Below are positions 17,405-25,318 of a DNA stretch of 53,734 nucleotides, piece after piece (position 1 is the stretch's first letter; the number at the start of each line of letters is the position of its first letter). The stretch lies in assembly GCF_003172875.1 (NCBI RefSeq), contig NZ_QGKM01000045.1, positions 1 to 53,734 on the forward strand, written 5' to 3'. This stretch comes from Leucothrix pacifica. GTDB lineage: Bacteria; Pseudomonadota; Gammaproteobacteria; Thiotrichales; Thiotrichaceae. The position numbers were made by a program, and so were the translations under genes. Below the pieces are notes generated by a model, which saw only the letters and a program-made list of their open reading frames with translations, was not told where the DNA came from and ran no database searches.

Positions 17405-17457
17405 ATTAGGGATTTTTATTTGAATCGCTTCTGAATCTTTTCTGAACCAAACTGAAC
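17403..17457 (-). promoter_or_regulatory. Four direct repeats plus -10 element: OmpR/PhoB-type promoter
   Basis: On the plus strand TGAA(T/C) occurs at 17421, 17432, 17443 and 17453 (spacings 11, 11, 10); on the minus strand these read as (G)(G/A)TTCA(G) every helical turn. Ten bases beyond the last repeat is TAATAT (17408-17403), a good -10 for the small exported protein, with no separate -35. Head-to-tail half sites about 11 bases apart replacing the -35 are the known arrangement for OmpR/PhoB-family activators. The identity of the regulator is unknown. Confidence 0.6.
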
Positions 17458-17729
17458 AAGCTTTCTGACGGATAAATGGCAATTTTACCAAGCTGAATAA
17501 TGATTCAGCTATCAAAAAACGGTATGGCGTTAGCAGTCGCAAACGGTCGCTTTTTTTGCTGAAAATCATCCCACTAGTCAGGTCTGTTCAGCTTATTACC
17601 GTTCGTCAACTAGTGCTTCTGATTGCTATTTTCCTATTATTTCAAACTAATCCAGAACGCTAACGCTGACACATATACCTGCAATTCTGGTTTAGGCAGA
17701 ACTGGAACACGGGGCATCACAACATATTC

Positions 17730-18176
17730 CTAGGTCGCTTCACAAATCTCTTTCAAATATTTCAGTGCCTGCGGCCACAAGTCCATCATTTCTTTAAACG
17801 ACTCGTCTGCCACCATGACGACTTTCAGCGTCGTTTGCGAGTCAGTATCGGCGGTGAAGTAATACTCTTCAAGCGTGCCAATCCACTTTGCCATGGTCGC
17901 ATCCATCTGCTCAACTTCCACATTGTCAGGCCCCACCATGGCAATGTGTCTGGCTTTTATCAGGACATTTGGCACTAATTCATCAATAATCACTTTTGTG
18001 CCACCCTGCTTACGGTCGAAGAAGGATACATGCGCACCTTGCGCCCATTCCCCCTCACAAACCATACCTTCACCCCAGGCTTTCACCCACTCAGGGAACA
18101 CCGACTGATCGGTTAATGTGTTAAAGACGACCGCAACGGGCTGATCAATTTGGATGGTGAACGTATGTGGTTTCAT
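17730..18176 (-). CDS. SRPBCC (START-like) domain protein
   Basis: The 148-residue protein has the SRPBCC/AHSA1-like pattern: a first strand HTFTIQIDQPVAVVFNTLTD, the helix SVFPEWVKAW, strands with FFDRKQGGTKVIIDELVP, and a long C-terminal helix (FKEMMDLWPQALKYLKEICE). Such proteins form a hydrophobic cavity for lipids or aromatic compounds; activity cannot be inferred. ATG 18176 has an excellent AAGGAGG site. It is divergent from the GST gene across a 260-base region holding a 15-bp palindrome. Confidence 0.75.
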   Translation of the reverse strand: MKPHTFTIQIDQPVAVVFNTLTDQSVFPEWVKAWGEGMVCEGEWAQGAHVSFFDRKQGGTKVIIDELVPNVLIKARHIAMVGPDNVEVEQMDATMAKWIGTLEEYYFTADTDSQTTLKVVMVADESFKEMMDLWPQALKYLKEICEAT

Positions 18177-18234
18177 GATATTGCCTCCTTGTGAAAAAGC
18201 TAATCCAGCCTTTTATCTTCAGAAATCTCAGGTG

Positions 18235-18249
18235 TAGGCAGGGTGCCTA
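18235..18249. promoter_or_regulatory. Palindrome TAGGCA-GGG-TGCCTA in the SRPBCC/GST divergent region
   Basis: A perfect 6-bp inverted repeat with a 3-base centre lies 59 bases upstream of the SRPBCC gene. A second inverted repeat, CTGACA-CAACCC-TGTCAG, is at 18372-18389 near the GST side. Both are candidate operators for the divergent promoters. Confidence 0.35.
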
Positions 18250-18436
18250 TGTGCCGGAAGTATTGGCCTTTTTGTATCACACCAACCTATAAACCACCAG
18301 CGCCTGTTACTGTCGCTAACCACACCTTCGCCAGACTTCAGCAATAAGCAGAACTCCCTATGCAGAGCCTACTGACACAACCCTGTCAGCAACTATCTGT
18401 CATAATTACGCCCTTAATTTCTAACGGAGGTTCACA

Positions 18437-19048
18437 ATGTCAGCTTTAACGCTTTACACCAACCCACAATCTCGCGGCCTCATTGCCCATTGGATGCTGG
18501 AAGAACTAGGCGAACCCTATGACATCGTCACTCTGGATTATGAATCCTCCATGCAAGCGCCGGAATATCTGGCGATTAATCCAATGGGTAAGGTGCCTGC
18601 ACTCAAGCACGGTGACACCGTGATTACGGAAACCGCTGCTATTTGCACGTATCTGGCTGCCCGTTTTCCGGAGAAAGGCTTGATTCCGGCAGTGGATGAT
18701 CCGGCGCTCGGTACATTCTATCGTTGGTTATTTTTTGCAGCAGGCCCCGTGGAGCAAGCCATTACTGTCAAATCCCAAGGCTGGAATGTTAAACCAGAGC
18801 AGGAAATGACGGTCGGTTTCGGTAACTACACAATGACCATTGATGCGCTGGAAACCGCTCTGCAACCCGGCCCGTTTATTTGTGGAGAACAATTTACCGC
18901 AGCTGATGTTTATGTAGGTGCTCAGATTCGTTGGGGGCTGATGTTTGGCACGATTGACAAGCGACCACTATTTGAAGCTTATGCAGAGCGCATGTCTGCC
19001 CGTCCTGCGTTACAGCGCTCGGAGCAAATGAATCAGCCGGATCCATAA
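18437..19048 (+). CDS. Glutathione S-transferase
   Basis: The 203-residue protein has the GST two-domain layout: thioredoxin-like residues 1-80 (LTLYTNPQSRGLIAHWMLEE, INPMGKVPALKHGD, ITETAAICTYLA, with the glutathione-binding ETAAI), then a helical domain ending in FTAADVYVGAQIRWG. It conjugates or reduces with glutathione in the cytoplasm; substrate unknown. The ATG has GGAGG 8 bases upstream. It is transcribed alone and ends 22 bases before a long inverted repeat. Confidence 0.88.
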   Translation: MSALTLYTNPQSRGLIAHWMLEELGEPYDIVTLDYESSMQAPEYLAINPMGKVPALKHGDTVITETAAICTYLAARFPEKGLIPAVDDPALGTFYRWLFFAAGPVEQAITVKSQGWNVKPEQEMTVGFGNYTMTIDALETALQPGPFICGEQFTAADVYVGAQIRWGLMFGTIDKRPLFEAYAERMSARPALQRSEQMNQPDP

Positions 19049-19070
19049 AATTTTTCTTACGATGATGTGT

Positions 19071-19103
19071 GCATGGATTGCGAATTGAATGACCAATCCA
19101 TGC
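19071..19103. terminator. Inverted repeat between convergent GST and Cys-rich protein genes
   Basis: GCATGGATTG (19071-19080) and CAATCCATGC (19094-19103) pair perfectly over 10 bases around a 13-base loop. No long T-run follows on either side, so it may be a bidirectional but weak terminator, or an mRNA end-stabilising hairpin. Confidence 0.5.
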
Positions 19104-19126
19104 AGACTGCCCTGTAGTTACACGGA

Positions 19127-19504
19127 CTACAAGTTACGCACGATAAACCGCTCATAATAATCTCGGGCCGTCATACTCTCCGCACAAGGATAGCAGATAA
19201 ACTCTTCTAGCTCCTGAGGATTTCCAAAGATCCCGTCAGTACTATTCAGATCAAAGTAATCATTGCATGCCTCACACTTTCGGGCATCGCAACTGCCATC
19301 CTGAATACTGTTAATCCACTCTTTTGCCAGCTCTTTAAACGGCACATAACCATCAATCTCAATGGTGTTTTTGTCGCTGTCAAAACTGAGTTCAGGATAG
19401 TTAATCATCCTCACAATAAACGACCACATATTCGGCGTGAGCTCGACGTCCAGCGCTTGGTTTGCATCACTGATTGAGTAAGATTCTTGTTTTATATTTT
19501 GCAT
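19127..19504 (-). CDS. Small cysteine-rich, probably zinc-binding protein
   Basis: The 125-residue protein has no recognised family. The C-terminal half contains two cysteine pairs, CEAC followed by NDYFDLNS, and CYPC followed by AESMTARDYYER, that could hold one zinc. The N-terminal half is acidic with SFDSDKNTIEIDGYVPFKEL. No signal peptide. GGTAAT precedes ATG 19504. It converges on the GST gene and is divergent from the ATPase gene. Function is unknown. Confidence 0.6.
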   Translation of the reverse strand: MQNIKQESYSISDANQALDVELTPNMWSFIVRMINYPELSFDSDKNTIEIDGYVPFKELAKEWINSIQDGSCDARKCEACNDYFDLNSTDGIFGNPQELEEFICYPCAESMTARDYYERFIVRNL

Positions 19505-19631
19505 AGTGATTACCCTCAGAAAGTCATTTATTAAGTTTATAGTGCTGCCTTTATAGCGGCAACTGTTTCGATCAGTACTGTTTGCTCACCAATAGCGGCT
19601 AAAAAAGAAACTCAATAGATATTTGTATTTC

Positions 19632-19676
19632 AGGAATACATTCCTTATTATCAATAAAAATATAGGAATACATTCC
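19632..19676 (+). promoter_or_regulatory. Two identical palindromic boxes abutting the ATPase start
   Basis: AGGAATACATTCC occurs at 19632-19644 and again at 19664-19676, exactly 32 bases (three helical turns) apart. Each contains GGAAT-AC-ATTCC, an inverted repeat. The second copy contains the AGGA ribosome site and ends one base before ATG 19678. A factor bound there would block both transcription and translation, so this looks like a tight operator. The binding protein is unknown; self-regulation by the winged-helix part of the ATPase is possible. Confidence 0.65.
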
Positions 19677-19677
19677 C

Positions 19678-20889
19678 ATGTTGAATCAACTACTAGCAAC
19701 ACATAAGCGTTTACTAGCTGCGACCAAGACGCAGCATCATCGGTATTTGTTTGACACCTTCAACACCAACAACAGACTGACTGGCTTAATTGGTGCGCGT
19801 GGTACAGGCAAGACCACGCTACTTCTGCAATATATAAAAGAGAAAATAAAGCGGCAAGATGAGGTCCTTTACGTATCACTGGATCACCTGTATTTCTCTG
19901 ATCACTCGTTGCTGGATTTTGTGAATGAGATGATCGAGCTGCAAGGCATCCGTTATTTCTTTTTTGATGAAGTTCACAAGCACCCCAACTGGAATCAAAT
20001 CTTAAAAAATATCTACGACTCTTATCCTGATATCACGGTTGTTTTTTCAGGAAGTTCAAGTATCGACCTAATCCAGGGTACGCATGATTTGTCTCGTCGC
20101 GGGGTTCTATATCATCTTAGCGGCATGTCGTTTCGTGAGTATTTGAGTTTTCAAAAGGTCGCGACCGTTGAAGCAATCACACTCGAGGCCTTGTTATATG
20201 ACAGAAGTAGCATCGAGGGCCAAGTCGCTGAACTACCCAAATTGCGTGGCCATTTTCAGGATTATTTAGCCTATGGGTTTTACCCATTTTTTCTAGAAGG
20301 TACAGACACTTACCAAGAAAAGTTGCTACGAGTAGTCGATAAAACTATTTACGAAGACATTGCGAATCATTACCGCTTAAATACCGACAAGCTTCATTAC
20401 TTTAAGCGTTTACTTTCTTATATGGCAACGATACCGCCGGGCGAGTTAAGCCGAAACAGCATCGCTAAACACATTGGTTTGGACAACAAAACCGTACAGC
20501 ACTATTTACACATTTTGCAAGATACTGGCTTGGCAGAGCTGGTTAAAGATAACCGGGCAGGTAGCCAGTTGCTTAAGGCAAGTGAGAAAATATACCTCGC
20601 CAACCCCAATCTGTACCAAACCATAAGCACCGAGATTGGACAACCAAGTAAGATTGGATCAGTGCGAGAATTATTTTTTATCAAGATGCTAAAACATGCA
20701 AACCACCCACTGTATTACAGCAAAGTTGGTGATTTTGAAGTTAATGGCGTGATTTATGAAATTGGCGGAAAAAGTAAAACAACTAAGCAAATTCGCCATA
20801 CAGACAGCCCTGCATTCTTAGTCAAAGACGATATTTTGTATGGCAATAAAAAAGAGATTCCTCTGCACTTATTTGGTTTTTTGTATTAA
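19678..20889 (+). CDS. AAA ATPase with winged-helix segment (AAA_14/DUF4143-like)
   Basis: The 403-residue protein has Walker A GARGTGKTTLL (39-49), Walker B YFFFDEVHKHPNW (93-105) and a sensor-like VVFSGSSSID (121-130). A helix-turn-helix stretch near 255-295 (SRNSIAKHIGLDNKTVQHYL) is followed by a C-terminal domain resembling DUF4143, which ends with a strand-rich nuclease-like part (FFIKMLKH then YYSKVGDFEVNGVIYEIGG). This arrangement is that of many bacterial AAA_14 ATPases, whose role is unsettled. It precedes a nucleotidyltransferase by 34 bases on the same strand and follows the twin boxes. Defence or toxin-antitoxin-like function is a hypothesis. Confidence 0.75.
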   Translation: MLNQLLATHKRLLAATKTQHHRYLFDTFNTNNRLTGLIGARGTGKTTLLLQYIKEKIKRQDEVLYVSLDHLYFSDHSLLDFVNEMIELQGIRYFFFDEVHKHPNWNQILKNIYDSYPDITVVFSGSSSIDLIQGTHDLSRRGVLYHLSGMSFREYLSFQKVATVEAITLEALLYDRSSIEGQVAELPKLRGHFQDYLAYGFYPFFLEGTDTYQEKLLRVVDKTIYEDIANHYRLNTDKLHYFKRLLSYMATIPPGELSRNSIAKHIGLDNKTVQHYLHILQDTGLAELVKDNRAGSQLLKASEKIYLANPNLYQTISTEIGQPSKIGSVRELFFIKMLKHANHPLYYSKVGDFEVNGVIYEIGGKSKTTKQIRHTDSPAFLVKDDILYGNKKEIPLHLFGFLY

Positions 20890-20923
20890 GAAATACCATC
20901 ACACAAGCAAGAGATAACAGACC

Positions 20924-21832
20924 ATGAGCAGCCACTTCGCTAACCTCACCGATCGCAATATGCTTCCCGGTGCGCCCAAATTCCTCAAGTCCGCCATCCA
21001 ATACGAAGTCATTATGGGATCAATGGCTTATGGGGTCAGCAATGACAGTTCCGACATGGATGTTTACGGCTTTGCGATACCGCCCAAAGACTATGTATTC
21101 CCTCAGTTACGCGGCGAAATTCCGGGCTTCGATAGCTTCAGTCTGAAGTTCGAGCAATACCAACAACATCATATTGTTGATCCGGATGCATTAGGAGGCA
21201 AGGGTCGGGAGTATGACTTCACCATCTACTCCATTGTGAAGTACTTTCGCCTGCTGGCAGATAACAACCCCAACATTATCGACAGCTTATTTGTGCCGGA
21301 TAATTGCGTGCTGCACAGTAGTGATATTGGTGACATGGTGCGGGATAATCGTCGGCTATTTCTGCACAAAGGTTGCTGGGCGAAGTTCAAAGGCTACGCT
21401 TATGGACAGATGCATAAGATCCGCACTAAGAAGCCCAAGGGCAAGCGTAAAGCAGGCGTTGAGGAATTCGGCTATGACCTGAAGTTTGCTTACCATGTAG
21501 TGCGCTTGCTGGATGAAGTTGAGCAGTTATTGGTAAGTCATGATATGGACTTGCGACGTAATGCGGCACAGCTCAAATCCATCCGGCGTGGCGAGTGGTC
21601 ACTGTTGCAACTGGAAGATTATTTCAAGCAAAAGGAAGCTGATTTAGAAAAGGTGTATTTAGCCAGCACGTTACCGGATCACGCTGATACGGATGCAATT
21701 CGGCAGCTACTGATTGATTGTTTGGAGCAACATTTTGGTTCACTGGGTACGGTGGTTACACAGTCCAATGCGGCTGAGTTGGCGATGCGTGATATTCAGG
21801 CGATACTAACGCGTTATCAGGAAAAGCGCTGA
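20924..21832 (+). CDS. Nucleotidyltransferase (PF10127/RlaP-like family)
   Basis: The 302-residue protein has a polymerase-beta-type core: VIMGSMAYGVSNDSSDMDVYG with G32-S33 and metal ligands D44 and D46, then a third carboxylate likely in YDFTIYSIVKYF. It matches the predicted nucleotidyltransferase family (YcgL/RlaP-like) seen near RNA ligases or alone. A positively charged loop (KKPKGKRKAG) may contact nucleic acid. It is probably co-transcribed with the ATPase. The nucleotide and target are unknown. Confidence 0.8.
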   Translation: MSSHFANLTDRNMLPGAPKFLKSAIQYEVIMGSMAYGVSNDSSDMDVYGFAIPPKDYVFPQLRGEIPGFDSFSLKFEQYQQHHIVDPDALGGKGREYDFTIYSIVKYFRLLADNNPNIIDSLFVPDNCVLHSSDIGDMVRDNRRLFLHKGCWAKFKGYAYGQMHKIRTKKPKGKRKAGVEEFGYDLKFAYHVVRLLDEVEQLLVSHDMDLRRNAAQLKSIRRGEWSLLQLEDYFKQKEADLEKVYLASTLPDHADTDAIRQLLIDCLEQHFGSLGTVVTQSNAAELAMRDIQAILTRYQEKR

Positions 21833-21852
21833 AACACACGTTTAATCTCGCC

Positions 21853-21913
21853 AGTAACACCGCATTGAGTATCGCCTGACACGTGTGATCATCCACACTC
21901 AACGCGTGTTACT
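21853..21913. repeat. Long inverted repeat between convergent genes
   Basis: AGTAACACCGCATTGAGT (21853-21870) pairs, apart from a one-base bulge and one mismatch, with ACTCAACGCGTGTTACT (21897-21913) around a 26-base loop that holds the palindrome ACACGTGT. The right arm lies in the last codons of the histidine phosphatase gene. It could end transcription of both convergent genes, though there is no T-run. Confidence 0.5.
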
Positions 21914-22473
21914 GTGCCATTTTCAACCACAAAGAATGCATCCTGCGGCAGATCTAACTGCCAGACATCGTCGTAACTCATGTCCAATAAAATCCCACGC
22001 AACACGATACCAGTTAAGCCGTGACTCACCACCACCAAATCATGTGAGTCCGGCGCATCTGACAACCAGTGTAATAGTCGGGATTTCACTGCATCATAAG
22101 ACTCGGACTCCGGTGCTTTGAGTATCCAATCCCGCTCAGCCAGAAGATCAGGAAACGCTTCCTCCAGCTCCATAATGGTTTTTTCTTCCCAGTGCCCTAA
22201 GCCAAACTCTTGCAGCCTGGCATCTTCAATCAAATGCTCTTTAGCATGACCGATCTGCTCGCAAATGATATGCGCTGTTTGCACTGCACGCCCTAGCGAA
22301 CTGGCATAGACCTTATAATCACGACCAACTAAATGCTCATTGAGCTTAAGCCCGACAAGTCGTGCCTGCTCTGCGCCCTTATCTGTTAATGCAGAATTAC
22401 ATTGACCCTGTAACTTTCTTTCAAAATTGAACTGGGTCTGACCATGTCTGACCACGTATATTTTTCTTGTCAC
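21889..22473 (-). CDS. Histidine phosphatase family protein (phosphoglycerate-mutase-like)
   Basis: The 194-residue protein has the phosphohistidine motif VVRHGQTQFNFERKLQG (catalytic H10 in RHG), LTDKGAEQA, the SLGRAVQTA arginine and a second histidine in VVSHGLTGIVLRG. This is the small cytoplasmic cofactor-independent-type phosphatase group, including CobC- and GpmB-like enzymes; the substrate cannot be told. It starts with GTG at 22473, with CGGAA 9 bases upstream, divergent from the TauD-like gene. Confidence 0.85.
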   Translation of the reverse strand: MTRKIYVVRHGQTQFNFERKLQGQCNSALTDKGAEQARLVGLKLNEHLVGRDYKVYASSLGRAVQTAHIICEQIGHAKEHLIEDARLQEFGLGHWEEKTIMELEEAFPDLLAERDWILKAPESESYDAVKSRLLHWLSDAPDSHDLVVVSHGLTGIVLRGILLDMSYDDVWQLDLPQDAFFVVENGTVTRVECG

Positions 22474-22615
22474 AACTTAAGTTCCGAGTGAGGATTTATA
22501 CCAGTGAATAACATATCAACTATCCGACAGCTTAACCAGATTTCTTATATTTCACATTGCCGACAAGGCAGCGATCACTTAATGTATAGGTATAATAGAG
22601 CGAGAGGAGCATTCG

Positions 22616-23590
22616 ATGGGTATCATTCTAAAACAAAAAGTCACTGGGCCTGCGGCATGGCGTGGCTCAGACCTTCGGAACGATCAGTCATGGATCTTCC
22701 AACTATCAAAAGAAACGATCGACACACTGGACGGTGCATTGGCTGCGGTTAAAGATAAGGGATTATCCTTTCCACACTTTAGCCGTGACGACTTCCCTAT
22801 CCACTCACTTAGTGAGGAGCTTCAGCGATACGCCGAGGAAATGGAGAATGGCAAAGGCTTCCTGCTGCTGAGTGGATTACCAATCGATCGTTACAGCGAC
22901 GATGATATCAATATCATTTATTACGGCATCGGCCTGCACATGGGTACACCGGTTTGCCAAACACTTAAAGGCGATTTACTGGGTAATGTGATGAATGTTG
23001 GCGACATTACCAAGAAAGAAACCCGCGTCTATGAAACCAATGCATACCTGCCTTATCACACGGATTTGTCGGATGTATTCGGTTTGATTTGCGTGCGAAA
23101 AGCCAAGTCAGGTGGCATGACGAGTCTGGTCAGCAGTGGAGCGGTGTATAACGAGATTCTGGAACATTATCCGGAGTATCTGGGGATCTTCTACCGTCCC
23201 ATGTACTACGCCCACCTCGGCACGGACTCATCCAACAAAGCACCGGTGTTTAGCTACCATGATGGCAAGCTGAGCTGCCGTTATCTTCGTCAATATATTG
23301 AACTGGGTGCTGAGCTACAGGAACGCCCATTATCGCGCGTAGAAGTCGAGGCGCTGGATGTATTTGATGGCATTATTCACGATGAGAGTATTCGTTTGGA
23401 TATGATGCTGGAACCTGGCGATATGCTGTTTGCTAACAACTATTCGGTGATGCATTCACGAACTAGTTTTGAAGATTTTGAGGAACCGGAGAAGCGCAGA
23501 AAGCTTGTTCGGCTTTGGGTGAAAATGGCAAATGCACGGAAGCTCGCGCCAGACTTTCCGGGACAGAATGGGTTTCCGCCACCGGAGTAG
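22616..23590 (+). CDS. TauD/TfdA-family Fe(II)/2-oxoglutarate dioxygenase
   Basis: The 324-residue protein has H148-x-D150 in LPYHTDLSD, distal H280 in NYSVMHSRTSF and R299 in KLVRLWVKM, which bind Fe(II) and 2-oxoglutarate. GFLLLSGLPIDRYS near 81-94 is also typical. It would hydroxylate a small acid or aromatic-acid-type substrate; closest in feel to the TfdA-like group of unknown substrate in proteobacteria. ATG 22616 has GGAG 7 bases upstream. No transporter or partner enzyme adjoins it. Confidence 0.85.
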   Translation: MGIILKQKVTGPAAWRGSDLRNDQSWIFQLSKETIDTLDGALAAVKDKGLSFPHFSRDDFPIHSLSEELQRYAEEMENGKGFLLLSGLPIDRYSDDDINIIYYGIGLHMGTPVCQTLKGDLLGNVMNVGDITKKETRVYETNAYLPYHTDLSDVFGLICVRKAKSGGMTSLVSSGAVYNEILEHYPEYLGIFYRPMYYAHLGTDSSNKAPVFSYHDGKLSCRYLRQYIELGAELQERPLSRVEVEALDVFDGIIHDESIRLDMMLEPGDMLFANNYSVMHSRTSFEDFEEPEKRRKLVRLWVKMANARKLAPDFPGQNGFPPPE

Positions 23591-23894
23591 ATGCCACCTT
23601 ATTAGAGTTTGGCTAGTCACAACAGACCCACATTGTGTAACCATTTTCAAGTCAAGAAAACCGGTTGACACTATCAATGGTCATTCATTTTGTGGAGTGT
23701 ACATAAAGGGTTGAATGTCAATTTAACGTGAAAAAAACAAATATCACTGAAATATTAATTTTATTTAAGTTATTGATTTAAATAGATATTTTCCACTTAA
23801 AAAACTGAGTTTAATAGACTAGCGAGGATATGAGACCGTATTGTTTGTCCCACGGCAAAGATGTTTGTCGCCACTTAAAAGAGGATTTAAACAA
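23591..23894. other. 304-bp AT-rich gene-free region upstream of the fasciclin gene
   Basis: Nothing coding is supported. A TTGACA at 23665-23670 could be a -35 with TTTTGT 17 bases on as a poor -10. The stretch 23716-23820 is very AT-rich and contains TTTAA and ATTTAAG motifs, compatible with an activated promoter. A frame reaching back to 23841 exists but the ribosome site points to the ATG at 23895. Confidence 0.45.
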
Positions 23895-24458
23895 ATGAAT
23901 ACGAAGATTATGTCCGCGGTTGTTGCTAGTTTACTTTTAACTCCGGTATTGGCGACAGCAAGTGATTGTGGCTATGGAAATAAGGCAATGAAAACAGCGC
24001 ATTCGCCAAGCAATCATCAAGGCAACTACATTCAAACGATGTCTCATGCTAAACCTGCCGCACAAGATATTGTTGATACCGCAGTTGGTGCAGGATTCAA
24101 TACACTAGCCGCTGCATTGACTGCCGCTGACTTGGTAAACACCCTGAAAGGCGATGGCCCTTTTACTGTCTTTGCACCGACAGATGAGGCTTTCGCCAAA
24201 ATACCGGCAGATACACTACAGGGCTTGCTCGCAGACAAAGAGGCACTGAGAAAAATACTGCTCTACCATGTGGTAGCAGGTAAGGTTGAGGCAAAAGATG
24301 TTGTGACACTGTCCTCAGCAACAACGGCTCAGGGCAGTAATGTGATGATTGATACGTCTAACGGCGTCAAGGTTAACGGTGCGAACGTCTTGAAAACTGA
24401 CATCATGACAAGCAATGGAATCATTCATGTCATCGATACTGTGTTGATACCAAAGTAA
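23895..24458 (+). CDS. Exported fasciclin (FAS1) domain protein
   Basis: The 187-residue protein begins with a signal peptide ([20 protein letters not shown], then TAS). A single FAS1 domain occupies about 55-187, with the H1 box [29 protein letters not shown] and the H2-like [16 protein letters not shown]1 proteins mediate adhesion or cell-surface interactions; here it is secreted or periplasmic, without an anchor. The start was chosen at 23895 because GAGGA lies 10 bases upstream. A strong terminator follows, so it is a single-gene unit. Confidence 0.88.
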   Translation: MNTKIMSAVVASLLLTPVLATASDCGYGNKAMKTAHSPSNHQGNYIQTMSHAKPAAQDIVDTAVGAGFNTLAAALTAADLVNTLKGDGPFTVFAPTDEAFAKIPADTLQGLLADKEALRKILLYHVVAGKVEAKDVVTLSSATTAQGSNVMIDTSNGVKVNGANVLKTDIMTSNGIIHVIDTVLIPK

Positions 24459-24491
24459 GTGAATGCAGCGCTGTTCTAAGCGATGAAACAA

Positions 24492-24521
24492 AGAAGCCCT
24501 GACGGTAATGTCAGGGTTTCT
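24492..24521. terminator. Rho-independent terminator after the fasciclin gene
   Basis: AGAAGCCCTGAC and GTCAGGGTTTCT pair over 12 bases (one G-T) around GGTAAT, followed by TTTAG. It lies 34 bases after the fasciclin stop and 29 before the convergent SDR stop, so it can serve both. Confidence 0.85.
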
Positions 24522-24549
24522 TTAGTATTTACATGGCGTCGAATAAAAA

Positions 24550-25314
24550 TTAACGTCCCATCCAACCGCCATCAACCGTCATTACCGTGCCGTGCACATA
24601 GTCAGACGCTGAGGAGGACAGAAACAATGCAGGGCCTGCAAAGTCTTCTGGCTTACCCCAACGACCTGCGGGTATACGCTCCAGAATCGACTTATAACGC
24701 ACTGGATCATCTTGCAATGCTTGCGTGTTATCGGTCTCGATATAGCCCGGCGCGATAGCATTTACGTTAACGCCTTTAGACGCCCACTCATTCGCCAATG
24801 CTTTAGTCAGCTGACCAATACCACCTTTTGACGCAGCATAGCCCGGCACGGTAATACCACCCTGGAATGTCAACAATGACGCAGTAAACACAATCTTGCC
24901 GTGGCCTCGCTCGACCATGCCCTTACCTATTTCACGACTCAGTACAAACTGCGATGACAAATTAACCTCGATCACCTCATCCCACAGCTCATCCTCATGT
25001 TCTGCCGCTGGGGCGCGCTTGATGGTGCCCGCGTTATTGATCAAGATATCCGGCTTGTGCCCATCGGCTTCCAACTGAGCAGTAAACGCTAACAATGCTG
25101 CACGATCAGAAAAGTCACAGCGGTAAGCCGTAAACTGCCTGCCAGTGGCAAGCACAGCTTTTTCAATATCACTGCCTTCAGCTTCCAGTGTGGCACTAAC
25201 GCCAATAATATCCGCACCTGCCTCGGCCAAGGCTACTGCCATCGCTTTACCAATCCCTCGTTTGCAGCCGGTTACCAATGCCGTTTGGCTGCTCAGATCA
25301 TAAGTTGTGCTCAT
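24550..25314 (-). CDS. kduD: KduD-like SDR, 2-deoxy-D-gluconate 3-dehydrogenase
   Basis: The 254-residue SDR has TGCKRGIGKAMA (15-26) for NAD binding, NNAG (93-96) and the catalytic S146, Y159 and K163 (FTASLLTFQGG, VPGYAASKGG). The blocks SFQGGI-like LTFQGGITVP, TDNTQALQDD and RIPAGRWGKPED match KduD closely. KduD converts 5-keto-4-deoxyuronate-derived 2-keto-3-deoxy sugars or 2-deoxygluconate; the exact acid used here is unknown. It is 4 bases after the zinc dehydrogenase stop, so they are one transcript with the dehydratase. Confidence 0.8.
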   Translation of the reverse strand: MSTTYDLSSQTALVTGCKRGIGKAMAVALAEAGADIIGVSATLEAEGSDIEKAVLATGRQFTAYRCDFSDRAALLAFTAQLEADGHKPDILINNAGTIKRAPAAEHEDELWDEVIEVNLSSQFVLSREIGKGMVERGHGKIVFTASLLTFQGGITVPGYAASKGGIGQLTKALANEWASKGVNVNAIAPGYIETDNTQALQDDPVRYKSILERIPAGRWGKPEDFAGPALFLSSSASDYVHGTVMTVDGGWMGR

Positions 25315-25318
25315 TCAT

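Larger units (their letters stand above)
17352..17729. other. 378-bp gene-free region holding the promoter of the small exported protein
   Basis: The half next to the small gene (17377-17457) contains the regulatory elements listed separately. The remainder (about 17470-17729) shows two ACTAGT hexamers about 36 bases apart but no credible gene; the one open frame there has no ribosome site and no recognisable composition. Confidence 0.6.

Noticed and set aside
17348-17569. 73-codon minus-strand frame upstream of the small exported protein
   Set aside because: It covers the OmpR-type promoter repeats and has no ribosome site or recognisable composition.
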